Of a stretch of DNA of 64,000 nucleotides, positions 35,660-43,998 are shown piece after piece. Origin of the DNA: Chitinophaga hostae (GTDB taxonomy: Bacteria; Bacteroidota; Bacteroidia; Chitinophagales; Chitinophagaceae); the NCBI RefSeq assembly GCF_018224885.1, contig NZ_JAGTXB010000021.1, forward strand, positions 96,206 to 160,205, written 5' to 3'. The number at the start of each line of letters is the position of its first letter. Position 1 is the first letter of the stretch. The position numbers and the translations under genes were made by a program. The notes beneath the pieces are model-generated. The model ran no database searches, was not told where the DNA came from, and saw only the letters and a list, made by a program, of their open reading frames with translations.

Positions 35660-36905
35660 TCTTCCGCTTCCCCAATGTATCGATTTCCCGCTGCAGGGTT
35701 TTCTTTTCTGTCGCGGATTTCGTGAGCGTAATCGCTTTTTTATACAAAGCGATGGCTTTGTCAATATCGGTATCGGCGTATAGCCATGCCAGTAAGGAAT
35801 GATAATAGCTGCTGTTTGTCAGTTCCAGCTTTTCTGCTTCTTTTAAGGCAGTCTGGTGCCCATACACTTTTGCAAACGCAAAAGTTCTGTTCAGAGCGGT
35901 CATAGGAGAATATTCCACCAGGATCAGCTGATTATACAACTGTAAAATATGTTCCCATTTATTATCGCCGGTAGGAGTAGTATGCCAGTAAGCAATCCCT
36001 GCTTCGAGATGGTACTTCGACAGTTCATTGCCGGTACAGGCATTGACCAGGTAATAATTCCCCTTTTCTATCAACTCAGTGCTCCACCGGCTTCTGTCCT
36101 GGTGTTCGAAGAGGATGGTTTCCCCGCTGTCGTCTTCCCGGGCGTCGAGCCGGGAGCTTTGAAAGCACATCAGCGACAGCAGTGCATTGGCTTCGGTGGT
36201 ATTGGTCAGCGGACTCTCTGTAAGAATAAGCGCAAGCCGCATCGCTTCGGAGCAAAGATCCTTCCTGATCAGTTGATCACCGGACTGAGAAAAATACCCC
36301 TCATTAAACAGCAGGTACAATGTTCTCAGCACCACCTCCATCCTGGATTGTATGATCCCTTCATCCAGCGCCCTGATCTGAAAATTATCTTCCCGCAGTG
36401 TAGCTCTTGCCCGCAGTAAGCGTTTTTTTATCGTTTCTTTTTTGGTGAGAAAAGCATCTGCAATTTCTTCCACACTAAACCCGCAAAGGATTTGCAGTGC
36501 CAGGCATATTTGCGCCTCTTTTGAATTAGCCGGATTACAAACTGCAAAAATCATCGCCAGCTGGCTATCCGTAATTGTTTGCCTGTTGAACTCAAACGCC
36601 GGCCCGGGTTCATAGTCCGTTGTTTTAATAGCCCCCTTTATCTGCGTTTCGAAGAGGCTGATGCGGCGGAGATAGTCTTTCGTTTTATTCTTTGCCACCG
36701 TATATAGCCAACCTGCGGGGTTCTCCGGGATACCGCTGACAGCCCATACCTCTGTTGCCTTTAAAAACGTTTCACTGGCAATATCTTCTGCTGTTTCAAT
36801 ATGTTTTAAGCCAAAATGACGGCATAGCACGGCCGTCATTTTGGAATACTCCAACCTGAATAAGTGAGGTAACAACTCCCGGTATGATGCCCCCTGTTCA
36901 CTCAT
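35655..36905 (-). CDS. ECF42-type sigma factor with DUF6596/TPR C-terminal extension
   Basis: The product is 416 residues. Sigma region 2 (HIETAEDIASETFLKATEVW) and region 4 (GFSVEEIADAFLTKKETIKK) fill the first 180 residues. A DUF6596 segment (FNEGYFSQSGDQLIRKDLC, then EAMRLALIL) and TPR-like helices to the C-terminus follow. This is the layout of ECF42 factors, in which the extension is needed for activity and no anti-sigma factor is used. The gene lies 5 bp after a YciI/DGPF gene, its conserved partner. The stop codon is inside an inverted repeat. Confidence 0.9.
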   Translation of the reverse strand: MSEQGASYRELLPHLFRLEYSKMTAVLCRHFGLKHIETAEDIASETFLKATEVWAVSGIPENPAGWLYTVAKNKTKDYLRRISLFETQIKGAIKTTDYEPGPAFEFNRQTITDSQLAMIFAVCNPANSKEAQICLALQILCGFSVEEIADAFLTKKETIKKRLLRARATLREDNFQIRALDEGIIQSRMEVVLRTLYLLFNEGYFSQSGDQLIRKDLCSEAMRLALILTESPLTNTTEANALLSLMCFQSSRLDAREDDSGETILFEHQDRSRWSTELIEKGNYYLVNACTGNELSKYHLEAGIAYWHTTPTGDNKWEHILQLYNQLILVEYSPMTALNRTFAFAKVYGHQTALKEAEKLELTNSSYYHSLLAWLYADTDIDKAIALYKKAITLTKSATEKKTLQREIDTLGKRKT

Positions 36906-36910
36906 GGGTA

Positions 36911-37255
36911 CTAATCTTTATCTTCCGGTGTTAGTATTTGTCTTATTTCTATATTTCCACCAGTTTTGAAAGTAGGGTTAGCCTTGGCCATTTCCACCAC
37001 CTCTTCAATAGAATCGGCTTTAACAATCAAATAACCGCTGATAAATTCTTTGATTTCCGTGTAAGGGCCATCTGTGACCACATTTCCGGGTTGCACCGTT
37101 TTAGCCTGGGAAGCAGATAACCTGTTGCCTTTATCCACCAGCTTGTTCTGGGCAGCAATACTTCCCATCCAGTTCATCCTTTCCTGCAGCTGCTCCGGCG
37201 ACGGGTTGCCGTGTGGATTAGTACTGTTCCTGAAAATTAATACGAACTCTTTCAT
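36911..37255 (-). CDS. YciI-like DGPF-domain protein (ECF42 partner)
   Basis: The product is 114 residues with the family hallmark DGPYTEIKEFISGYLIV and an N-terminal ferredoxin-like strand (MKEFVLIFRN). YciI/DGPF proteins are small cytoplasmic proteins of uncertain chemistry that occur, often in several copies, next to ECF42 sigma factors and are their usual targets. The sigma gene follows 5 bp after the stop, so the two form one operon. A candidate ECF42 promoter is found about 30 bp upstream. Confidence 0.92.
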   Translation of the reverse strand: MKEFVLIFRNSTNPHGNPSPEQLQERMNWMGSIAAQNKLVDKGNRLSASQAKTVQPGNVVTDGPYTEIKEFISGYLIVKADSIEEVVEMAKANPTFKTGGNIEIRQILTPEDKD

Positions 37256-37284
37256 TGTAATCAGATTTTATTGTTCATCCCAAT

Positions 37285-37311
37285 GACGATCGATAGCCCG
37301 GGATGGGGACA
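37285..37311 (-). promoter_or_regulatory. Candidate ECF42-type promoter of the yciI-sigma operon
   Basis: Read on the minus strand, TGTCCC (37311-37306), 17 bp, CGTC (37288-37285) resembles the reported ECF42 elements TGTCGA and CG[A/T]C. The start codon at 37255 is 29 bp downstream, so autoregulation by the downstream sigma factor is plausible. Confidence 0.4.
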
Positions 37312-37407
37312 AAGTCACCTACTTTTATGCCTGTCCGGCGCTAACAAAGTAGTATCACCGGTTTAGCTACCGAAGATAATGAATCCGGTTGGTATGAAAA
37401 TGCGCGT

Positions 37408-39588
37408 TCAATATCCCAGGTCCTTCCAATAAAGGCTATACAAATTTTCCGTTTCCAGCAACGACTCGTGGCAACCGCTGCGTTCAATTGTTCCGTGTTC
37501 GATGATGAAGATCTTATCGCATATGGACTTTAGTACATGCAGACGGTGGGTTATAAAAATAATAGCCATTTCTTTTTTCAGCTGCGACAACAGGTTTAAC
37601 AAAAACTGCTGTGAATCACGATCCAAGGCGGCATTTGTTTCGTCGAGAATCAGCAGTTGGGGCTGATGATACAAAGCGCGGGCAAACGCAATGATCTGTT
37701 TCTGGCCACCGGATAAATTAACACCCGCTTCTCCCAAAATGGTCATATACGATTGCGGTAAACTTTCCAGGAAGGGCGCAAAGTGATACTGTTGTATAAA
37801 TGCCAGTACCCGTTGCGGGTTATTATCGGCATCTTCAAATGCTATATTCTCCAGCACATTTCCGTTGAAAATATGTACCTGTTGCTCTACTACCGCTATT
37901 TTTTTCCGCCAGGAAGAAAGTGAAATATTATCCAGCGGGATATGACCATTAACCAGTATTTCCCCATTTTCAACCTGGTAGCGCTTCTGCAAAATTTTAC
38001 CAAGCGTACTTTTGCCACAACCATTTTCTCCCATCAGCGCTATAATTTCTCCTTTCCGTACCTGCAAACTGATATCCTTTAACAGCTCTACCCTACCCGG
38101 AAAGCGGAAAGAGATATGTTGCACAGATACTGAGGTGACTTCATCTACGGCGATACCCGCATCATTTTCGGTATCCATACCGGCATATTCGAACATCCTG
38201 TTGAAAGCTATCTTGGCTTCGTTCAGCGGAATGGTCACCAGCGCCAGGTTTGATACGCTGTTCAGCAAGGAAGAGCACATTCCCAGGACGGCAATCAATA
38301 TCCCGGCTTTCATATTGCCGTGTAATACACTCCAGGAACAAAACAACAGGATCGACATCAGGAATATAACGCCAGCGGCATTTGCCAGAAACGTTAACCT
38401 GATCTGCGTTTTTCCAAGTACCAATACACTGTCCTGGTACTGCTCATAAACAGTTTTATTTCTACCTGCAAACAGGGCGTGCTTATCATAATTCTTGATA
38501 TGGTCTATCCCCTGGAAAGTGGAAATATAATTTGACTCTGCATAGGCATAATTACTCATGATATTACGTTGCTGGGAAAGGATAGGTTTATTAAATCTAT
38601 ATATCAGCAGGTAGTAAAAGGGCAGCGTAACAATACATACCAGGGGCACCTGCCAGGAGTAAATAAACAACAGCGAAAGAGTTACCAGTGTTACCAGCGC
38701 ATCGATAATGGTATTACCCACCAACTGGCTGATCACCTTTTGGATACGTGATGTATCGGAAAGGCGGGCACTGAATTCCCCTATCTTCCTGGTATCAAAA
38801 AAAGTAGCGGGTAACCTCAACAAACGGGTAAAAAAACTGTCCACAATCCGCAGATTGAACCATTTGCTCTGGCTGATCAGGAAGCGGGTTCTCATTACTG
38901 CAGCCCCTTCTTTCATCAACAGCAGCAGGAAAACGAGGGCGGCAGAGAGATACAGCTTATGAAAATCCCGGTCAGGAAGAATATGATCAATCAGTCGTTG
39001 TGAAAATATCATCATGGTAGCGCCCAGCAGCGCAATCAATATTCCCAGGAATGCAGAGATGACCAACAACGGGTAATCTTCTTTTATCAGTTGCTTAAAC
39101 CAGGCTCGTTTCCTGTTTCGCACATCGGTCGATTTCTCAAAATGCCTGGCTGGTTTGAGTGTAAGACAATATTTTGATTTCCAGATATTTTGCAGTTCTT
39201 CTGCAGACATCAACCGGATTCCCTTACCGGGATCTCCGATCACAAACATATTTTGTGTACCCTGCCTGATCTGCCCATAGCACACCACATAGTGTTGCAA
39301 ATAGTCGTTGATATGCACATGCAGGATCAATGGTTCCGGGTGGGTGGTTAAGGCCTCCCAATCGGCCTGGCAGCCCGCTGCATCAAATCCCGTCTTTTGT
39401 GCTGCGTGTAACAGCCCCAGCAGGGTGGTGCCGGTTTTGCTTGTTCCGCTGATATTCCTGAGCTGCTCAATATTACTATCTCCGCCATAGTACCTGGTCA
39501 GTGAAAGTAAACAAGCCACTCCACAATCAGAATAATCATGTTGCAGGAAGAAAGTTTTCCTGGTATGTTTTAGCTGTTGCTTGTTCAT
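37408..39588 (-). CDS. C39-peptidase-containing ABC exporter for double-glycine peptides
   Basis: The product is 726 residues. The N-terminal C39 protease domain has catalytic C22 in YSDCGVACLL, H99 in LQHYVVCYG and D119 in GDPGKG. A six-helix exporter core (about 160-440) follows. The ATPase has Walker A GENGCGKST, the signature LSGGQKQ, and Walker B LLILDETNAALD. Such proteins cut precursor peptides after a GG-type leader and export the core. It is the last gene of an eight-gene run that opens with two GG-type peptides (43637-43254), its presumed substrates. No HlyD or TolC partner is encoded nearby. Confidence 0.93.
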   Translation of the reverse strand: MNKQQLKHTRKTFFLQHDYSDCGVACLLSLTRYYGGDSNIEQLRNISGTSKTGTTLLGLLHAAQKTGFDAAGCQADWEALTTHPEPLILHVHINDYLQHYVVCYGQIRQGTQNMFVIGDPGKGIRLMSAEELQNIWKSKYCLTLKPARHFEKSTDVRNRKRAWFKQLIKEDYPLLVISAFLGILIALLGATMMIFSQRLIDHILPDRDFHKLYLSAALVFLLLLMKEGAAVMRTRFLISQSKWFNLRIVDSFFTRLLRLPATFFDTRKIGEFSARLSDTSRIQKVISQLVGNTIIDALVTLVTLSLLFIYSWQVPLVCIVTLPFYYLLIYRFNKPILSQQRNIMSNYAYAESNYISTFQGIDHIKNYDKHALFAGRNKTVYEQYQDSVLVLGKTQIRLTFLANAAGVIFLMSILLFCSWSVLHGNMKAGILIAVLGMCSSLLNSVSNLALVTIPLNEAKIAFNRMFEYAGMDTENDAGIAVDEVTSVSVQHISFRFPGRVELLKDISLQVRKGEIIALMGENGCGKSTLGKILQKRYQVENGEILVNGHIPLDNISLSSWRKKIAVVEQQVHIFNGNVLENIAFEDADNNPQRVLAFIQQYHFAPFLESLPQSYMTILGEAGVNLSGGQKQIIAFARALYHQPQLLILDETNAALDRDSQQFLLNLLSQLKKEMAIIFITHRLHVLKSICDKIFIIEHGTIERSGCHESLLETENLYSLYWKDLGY

Positions 39589-39597
39589 AAGTAACCT

Positions 39598-40122
39598 TTA
39601 TAATTTTATCAGCGTATCGCTCAAAAGGTTGTTGATACGGGTTTCGCCCAGGAACTTATTCACCAGCCGGTTGTTCTTATATACGTAAAAGCTGGGGATA
39701 ACACCTGCACCAAAATAGCCGGGAAACTTTATACCCGGATCCGACAATACAATGATGTTAGGCATTGTATTCAATTTATAGTCCTGGTAGAAATGAGCCA
39801 CAGACAGGCTATCGCTAAAGGTGACCATCAGTATTTTACAGTTTTGCAGCTTCTCTTTTTCGGCTACATACTTTTGCGCAGTATATTGACAATGTTCACA
39901 ATCAGGGCTGAAATACTCAATGATCAGGCGATCGGAGTAGTTATGCAAACTATCCAGGTTAAACTCTGTCTTATCCTGTTTATAAAACCGGAAGGCAGGC
40001 AGCGTATTGGCCTGCTGCCCGATTTCCTTTTTCTTTTTGATAGTTTTGAATATATGATAGCCCATAAAGGATACAAACAGCAGCAGTACGCCGCCGATTA
40101 CCATAGACAGTTTCCTTTTCAT
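39598..40122 (-). CDS. Membrane-anchored thioredoxin-like protein (CEHC)
   Basis: The start is ATG 40122 (MKRKLSMVIGGVLLLFVSFM), which begins a signal-anchor helix; the long upstream frame overlaps the previous gene. The 174-residue product has a thioredoxin-like fold with the redox motif FSPDCEHCQYTAQKYV and a cis-proline region GAGVIPSFYVYKN. The active site faces the periplasm. It lies 9 bp before the C39 exporter and 2 bp after the preceding gene, so it belongs to the peptide operon. Since both predicted core peptides have two cysteines, a role in making or correcting their disulfide bond is likely (inference, by analogy to thioredoxin-like accessory proteins of pediocin-type systems). 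Confidence 0.85.
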   Translation of the reverse strand: MKRKLSMVIGGVLLLFVSFMGYHIFKTIKKKKEIGQQANTLPAFRFYKQDKTEFNLDSLHNYSDRLIIEYFSPDCEHCQYTAQKYVAEKEKLQNCKILMVTFSDSLSVAHFYQDYKLNTMPNIIVLSDPGIKFPGYFGAGVIPSFYVYKNNRLVNKFLGETRINNLLSDTLIKL

Positions 40123-40124
40123 GA

Positions 40125-40784
40125 TTAGCTGAATTGAAGGGAGATAAAAATGATGACAACGATCCATACCAATAGCAGCGCGCCGTAGGTAGATGCGACT
40201 GTTTTCAACGCTTGTCCCCATTTCTGCTGCGAGAAATATTTTACCCCCATGGCGAGCAACACCCAATATGCCACTTCAAAAAGATTAAGCTGGGATAGCG
40301 GGTAGATAAAGTATTTGGGGATGGTGTTGATATTCATTAGCTGTGTGACCGACAGTGGAAAAAAATATTGGAATGACTTTGGTGACAATGAAGGCAGCAG
40401 CAGGAAGCAGGATATTTTTATAAGGGTAGACAAAAATGTTACCATCTCCGCCAGTATTACGATCCGGAGACAGTTCTTATATTCAATAGCAGGCCCGGAC
40501 AGCATAGCGCCGGTATAAATGGCGCCGGAAAAGATCACACAGCGCAGCAGGAGCAGCAGGGGTTGCGCTACATAGCTGATCCATAAAAAATGCTGCCTCA
40601 TTTCGATGGTTTTTGTGATCCGCTCTTCGTCAACAGTGCCGTGCAGTAGTGTTTCGTAAAACTCGCCGGTATAAACGTATGTGTTAGTGATGTAATAAAG
40701 GATAACATACAATAGGGACAACACCAGGAATACTCCCCAAAACCGGAAGGAATACAGTTCATTGGTTTTTACATCTTCTATCAT
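40125..40784 (-). CDS. Integral membrane protein of the peptide cluster, unknown family
   Basis: The product is 219 residues with about five hydrophobic helices, the first at 15-35 (WGVFLVLSLLYVILYYI). An acidic loop (TVDEERITKTIEMRQ) follows the first helix. The general look is that of YIP1-like small membrane proteins, but I cannot assign a family. It lies 59 bp after the permease and 2 bp before the thioredoxin-like gene, so it is in the same operon. It may help immunity or export of the peptides. Confidence 0.65.
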   Translation of the reverse strand: MIEDVKTNELYSFRFWGVFLVLSLLYVILYYITNTYVYTGEFYETLLHGTVDEERITKTIEMRQHFLWISYVAQPLLLLLRCVIFSGAIYTGAMLSGPAIEYKNCLRIVILAEMVTFLSTLIKISCFLLLPSLSPKSFQYFFPLSVTQLMNINTIPKYFIYPLSQLNLFEVAYWVLLAMGVKYFSQQKWGQALKTVASTYGALLLVWIVVIIFISLQFS

Positions 40785-40843
40785 CTTATTATGTTTATAA
40801 AAGGGTTAATAGTTACAGGTTAACGTATATGCGTTACAGGTAT

Positions 40844-42211
40844 TTATGCGTTAAAAAAATCCTTTTTGAGCCGGAGCGAAAAATCATACAAATTTCTGCT
40901 GATGTATATCCAAAGCCCGATACCTGCAAGCAAAATAATTCCCAGCAGCACGTATAAATACAGGGGCATATTGTATAAAAATCCGGCTGCCATAGCTGGC
41001 AACAACTGAGCAAGCGTGTAACGCCTGGAAGTTTTTGCTCTAAACCGGTTAAAGTCGAACGCTGCCGGAACAGGAAAATATTTACTGAAAGAACTGATAA
41101 TTCCGATAGTGATGGAAAAAAAAGCAAACACCAGGTAGGTGGCTGCTATCTTCCATTCAATCATATGCGCAATACCCAGGCAAACAAAAGTGAGCACAAT
41201 ATCTGTGATCAGGGCCGGGAACAGGAGCTCCAGGTACATTTTGACATATCGCTGCGGACTCGCCTGGATGATCAGGTTATTCAGGGCCACGCTATAAAAA
41301 TATCCCCAGATATTATTGTATACATAACTGAACAGGATAATGGGAATAATAAGACATAATATAAAAGGCACCTTATCCATTACCATATAGAGGTTACCAC
41401 CTTTCAGAAAAAGAAAGTTTGATACAATCAACAATTTGAATCCAATTCCAATCAGCAATACGGTTACAACGGCCCTGTTCCTGAGTACGAGCACCCAGTG
41501 CAGGTTACGGCTTACCGGCTGGCCCGCGGAAGATGTTGCGGAAGATGCCCTTTCATCGCCGGCGCTACTTTCATAACTTCTTTCATAATAAAAAAAGTAA
41601 AGGGTAACATTCAGTATTACCACCAATACGGACAACGGCAGATTCCAGGCGGCGCTGTAACGGGCGGCTGTGATGAGGTATTGTCCGGCTGCTGCCAGCA
41701 ATACAAGCAGCAGGTAAAAGTATTTTCGCCAGGAAACAGCGTTGATAATATTTTCGGCCGACAGAATACCGGTTGCCAGCAGCAGAAAAAGAGATAATAC
41801 GTCCGCGCTGTTCACATGGCTGGCGATACAAGCGTACACCGCGATGTATAATACGTAGATGGCATACCTGGTCCGGTATAACGACAGCGCCAGGAGATCC
41901 AGGGCAGCCACCATATTTTTGCTCAGCGGATATTCTGCACCGATAAATGTTCTCTTCATACTGAAAGAAGGGAATAGTTTCAATATCAGCGGGCTAACCA
42001 GCACCGTGAGTTTCACTGCGTGAAAAAGCAACGCTGCATCAAATTTACCAGCGGGATGCTGTATGGCGTAATTATGCAGTACTGCCAGTGCTACGGCGCT
42101 AACCAGGAGCAACACGGCCAGCAGGAGGTCCCCCAACTGTTCTTTCCAATTGCCTGACAACGAAAAATAAGCCGCTGTCCTTTTTTTGAGCAGAAAGGTA
42201 AATAGCTTCAT
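40844..42211 (-). CDS. Large membrane protein, probable ABC permease of the peptide cluster
   Basis: The start is ATG 42211 (MKLFTFLLKKRTAAYFSL), one base after the stop codon of the ATPase gene; the longer frame would need TTG. The 455-residue product has about ten to twelve membrane helices and no soluble domain. Directly following an ABC ATPase, it should be that ATPase's membrane subunit. Such two-part transporters in bacteriocin loci often provide self-protection by expelling the peptide, but they can also be exporters. No specific permease family is clear. Confidence 0.7.
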   Translation of the reverse strand: MKLFTFLLKKRTAAYFSLSGNWKEQLGDLLLAVLLLVSAVALAVLHNYAIQHPAGKFDAALLFHAVKLTVLVSPLILKLFPSFSMKRTFIGAEYPLSKNMVAALDLLALSLYRTRYAIYVLYIAVYACIASHVNSADVLSLFLLLATGILSAENIINAVSWRKYFYLLLVLLAAAGQYLITAARYSAAWNLPLSVLVVILNVTLYFFYYERSYESSAGDERASSATSSAGQPVSRNLHWVLVLRNRAVVTVLLIGIGFKLLIVSNFLFLKGGNLYMVMDKVPFILCLIIPIILFSYVYNNIWGYFYSVALNNLIIQASPQRYVKMYLELLFPALITDIVLTFVCLGIAHMIEWKIAATYLVFAFFSITIGIISSFSKYFPVPAAFDFNRFRAKTSRRYTLAQLLPAMAAGFLYNMPLYLYVLLGIILLAGIGLWIYISRNLYDFSLRLKKDFFNA

Positions 42212-42212
42212 T

Positions 42213-42971
42213 TTATACGATTGACTCAATCAATGACAGATCCCTGGATGGCGGATTCAGGTACTTCAACAACGCGGCGTCAATGGATCCTTCCACATTA
42301 TCGGTAAAGTGGCTGGCGGTATCATTAAAAACAAGCGCTTTTTTATGCAGTATACCAATATGTGTAGCCACCTTACTGACATATAACAGGTCGTGTGAAG
42401 ATATCAGTATGATTCTTTGCGAAGCGCGATAGGCGCTGATAAAATCGCATAATTTATGACAGGCAACGGGGTCGAGATTAGCAAAGGGCTCGTCCAGTAT
42501 CAACAGGTCAGGTTTATGCAATACAGCGGCACAGATCGCCAATTTTTTCTGCATACCGGAAGAGTAGGTCTTGGCCGGCTTCCGGAGGTCTTCTTCCTCT
42601 TCAAAAAAATACGCCAGCAAATTTCTCCGCTGTGTGAGCAGTTCCGGTTGAGGCATATTGTATAGCAGCCCTATCCAGGAAAGAAAATCAAACGCATTCA
42701 GTTCTCCTATCACCTGGTTAAACTGGCTCTGCACGCCCATTTTCTGCTTAATCAGCAAGGGTGCTGTAGCATAGGAATGATCGTTGATGGTTAATTGACC
42801 GGTGGTAGGTTCAATGATATTGGCAATAATATTCAACAGGGTACTTTTTCCGGATCCGTTGCTGCCTAGCAAACAATAAACAGCATCGCCGGGAATGGAA
42901 AAGGTGATGTTCTCCACGGCAAACAGTTTGCCGTCATATGATTTGCTGATGCTCTCCAGCTGTACGCTCAT
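42213..42971 (-). CDS. ABC transporter ATP-binding protein of the peptide cluster
   Basis: The product is 252 residues with Walker A LLGSNGSGKST, the signature YSSGMQKKLAI, Walker B LLILDEPFANLD and the switch histidine in ISSHDLLYVS. The form matches the bacteriocin/multidrug-type ATPases that pair with a separate permease. The permease gene starts one base past its stop codon. It follows a small membrane-protein gene by 11 bp. The likely role is powering immunity or peptide movement across the inner membrane. Confidence 0.92.
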   Translation of the reverse strand: MSVQLESISKSYDGKLFAVENITFSIPGDAVYCLLGSNGSGKSTLLNIIANIIEPTTGQLTINDHSYATAPLLIKQKMGVQSQFNQVIGELNAFDFLSWIGLLYNMPQPELLTQRRNLLAYFFEEEEDLRKPAKTYSSGMQKKLAICAAVLHKPDLLILDEPFANLDPVACHKLCDFISAYRASQRIILISSHDLLYVSKVATHIGILHKKALVFNDTASHFTDNVEGSIDAALLKYLNPPSRDLSLIESIV

Positions 42972-42982
42972 GAATAATCGCT

Positions 42983-43177
42983 TTATTTTCGTCTGGCGCT
43001 GTAAATACCGTATACGAGGTATCCAATTCCAACCAGTATACAGGCCACTGCTTTAAATGTGATATTGCCGGCATGTTGCACATAGTTATACACGGCAAAG
43101 GCAATAAATCCGGCCGACAGGATAAATTTTGAGTAGATGCTCACCAGGCTTCTCGTAAAAGTGCTTTTCTCCGACAT
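42983..43177 (-). CDS. Small two-helix membrane protein, possible immunity protein
   Basis: The start is ATG 43177 (MSEKSTFTRSLVSIYSKF); the 17 upstream residues of the longer frame look like leader DNA. The 64-residue product has two predicted membrane helices (about 18-33 and 41-57) and ends in a basic tail (YSARRK). It lies between the two precursor peptides and the ABC ATPase. Bacteriocin immunity proteins are often small membrane proteins in just this place, but sequence alone does not prove it. Confidence 0.6.
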   Translation of the reverse strand: MSEKSTFTRSLVSIYSKFILSAGFIAFAVYNYVQHAGNITFKAVACILVGIGYLVYGIYSARRK

Positions 43178-43253
43178 GGAAATAAAAATATAAAGTTGAT
43201 AAAGTGCGGCGGCTATAAGCCGCCACACTTATTGCTATGATTGCGAACATTCA

Positions 43254-43421
43254 TCAGTCGTCCGACAGCAGTGCAGAGCCACAGCCAGCTGCAGCCAATG
43301 CAAGTCCAACACCTGTTTCAGCAGTAATAATACCTGCTGCGCATAAAGCACCAGCTGCGAGGGAAGCCCAGGGAAATCCTGCTTCTACCTGTGCCAGTTC
43401 ATTCTGATTCAAAGTTTTCAT
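43254..43421 (-). CDS. Precursor peptide B with double-glycine-type leader
   Basis: The start is ATG 43421, giving a 55-residue peptide. The leader is MKTLNQNELAQVEAG, which fits the GG-type leader pattern (M-x-x-L, then E-L-x-x-V/I-x-A/G-G), here with AG at the cleavage point. The core begins FPWASLAAGALC, is glycine/alanine-rich and hydrophobic, holds two cysteines (core positions 12 and 32), and ends in acidic LLSDD. It shares W3, E20-T21 and the second Cys with peptide A. It is a likely bacteriocin-like or signalling peptide processed by the C39 exporter of the same operon. Confidence 0.8.
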   Translation of the reverse strand: MKTLNQNELAQVEAGFPWASLAAGALCAAGIITAETGVGLALAAAGCGSALLSDD

Positions 43422-43475
43422 AACCATTTTTTGATAAGTTAAAAATTGGATCAACACTTACTGTAAATAGGGAAC

Positions 43476-43637
43476 TTAGTTCATTGCGGCAGCGCATGCT
43501 GCAGCAGTGCCTTCTCCAATTGCCAGTGCTGTTTCAGGTTGTGCGATCATAGCAACAATGCCGAATCCGCATGCGAAAGCAGCCCAATTTGTACCTCCCT
43601 GGATGTCGGCCATTTGCTCATTCTGTAAAGTTTTCAT
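43476..43637 (-). CDS. Precursor peptide A with canonical double-glycine leader (short gene)
   Basis: A 52-codon gene runs from ATG 43637 to the TAA at 43478-43476, translated by hand. The leader is MKTLQNEQMADIQGG with a canonical GG cleavage site. The core begins TNWAAFACGFGIVAMIA and ends AAACAAMN. It has two cysteines (core positions 8 and 33). It shares the MKTL start, W3 and the E20-T21 pair with peptide B, so the two are paralogues. It is the first gene of the minus-strand operon that ends with the C39 exporter. It is short enough to be missed by usual gene finders. Confidence 0.8.
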   Translation of the reverse strand: MKTLQNEQMADIQGGTNWAAFACGFGIVAMIAQPETALAIGEGTAAACAAAMN

Positions 43638-43998
43638 GTTTAGAAAATTTGTGGTTAAAAATTGAATTGCGGAGGATGGGTAACAACAACTAAAATTGGG
43701 TGGGTTCCATCCTTATTGTCTCTGGATAGGCCTATTCAGGTAGTCTAAAGTAGCGAATTCCACAACACGAAATTGATATCAATATTTCATTTTAATGATT
43801 TTAAGGAGATTTTAAGTTCACTAATATGATAGTGAGGAATCCCTCTTTAAGCTGTTTTTAATTTCCCGGATTAAAATCATGTAAACTCCCCGGATGACGC
43901 CGCTATCAACCATTACAAGCAAAAAACGGGGTACGGTTTATTGCTAAACCATATCCCGTTTCATGATCTGATCAATCAACAATATTCAAAACGCAGGC
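43638..43998. other. Intergenic region upstream of the peptide operon
   Basis: About 360 bp lie between the peptide A start and the end of the lipoprotein gene. It should carry the promoter of the peptide operon, reading leftward, but no TTTG-N19-TAnnTTTG match was found there. The right part holds the terminator of the lipoprotein gene (43921-43962). No further GG-leader peptide was found. Confidence 0.5.
43921..43962 (-). terminator. Terminator after the lipoprotein gene
   Basis: AAACGGGGTACGGTTTA and TAAACCATATCCCGTTT pair with two mismatches or G-T pairs around TTGC. On the minus strand the stem is followed by a T run. It separates the lipoprotein gene from the peptide operon. Confidence 0.75.
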
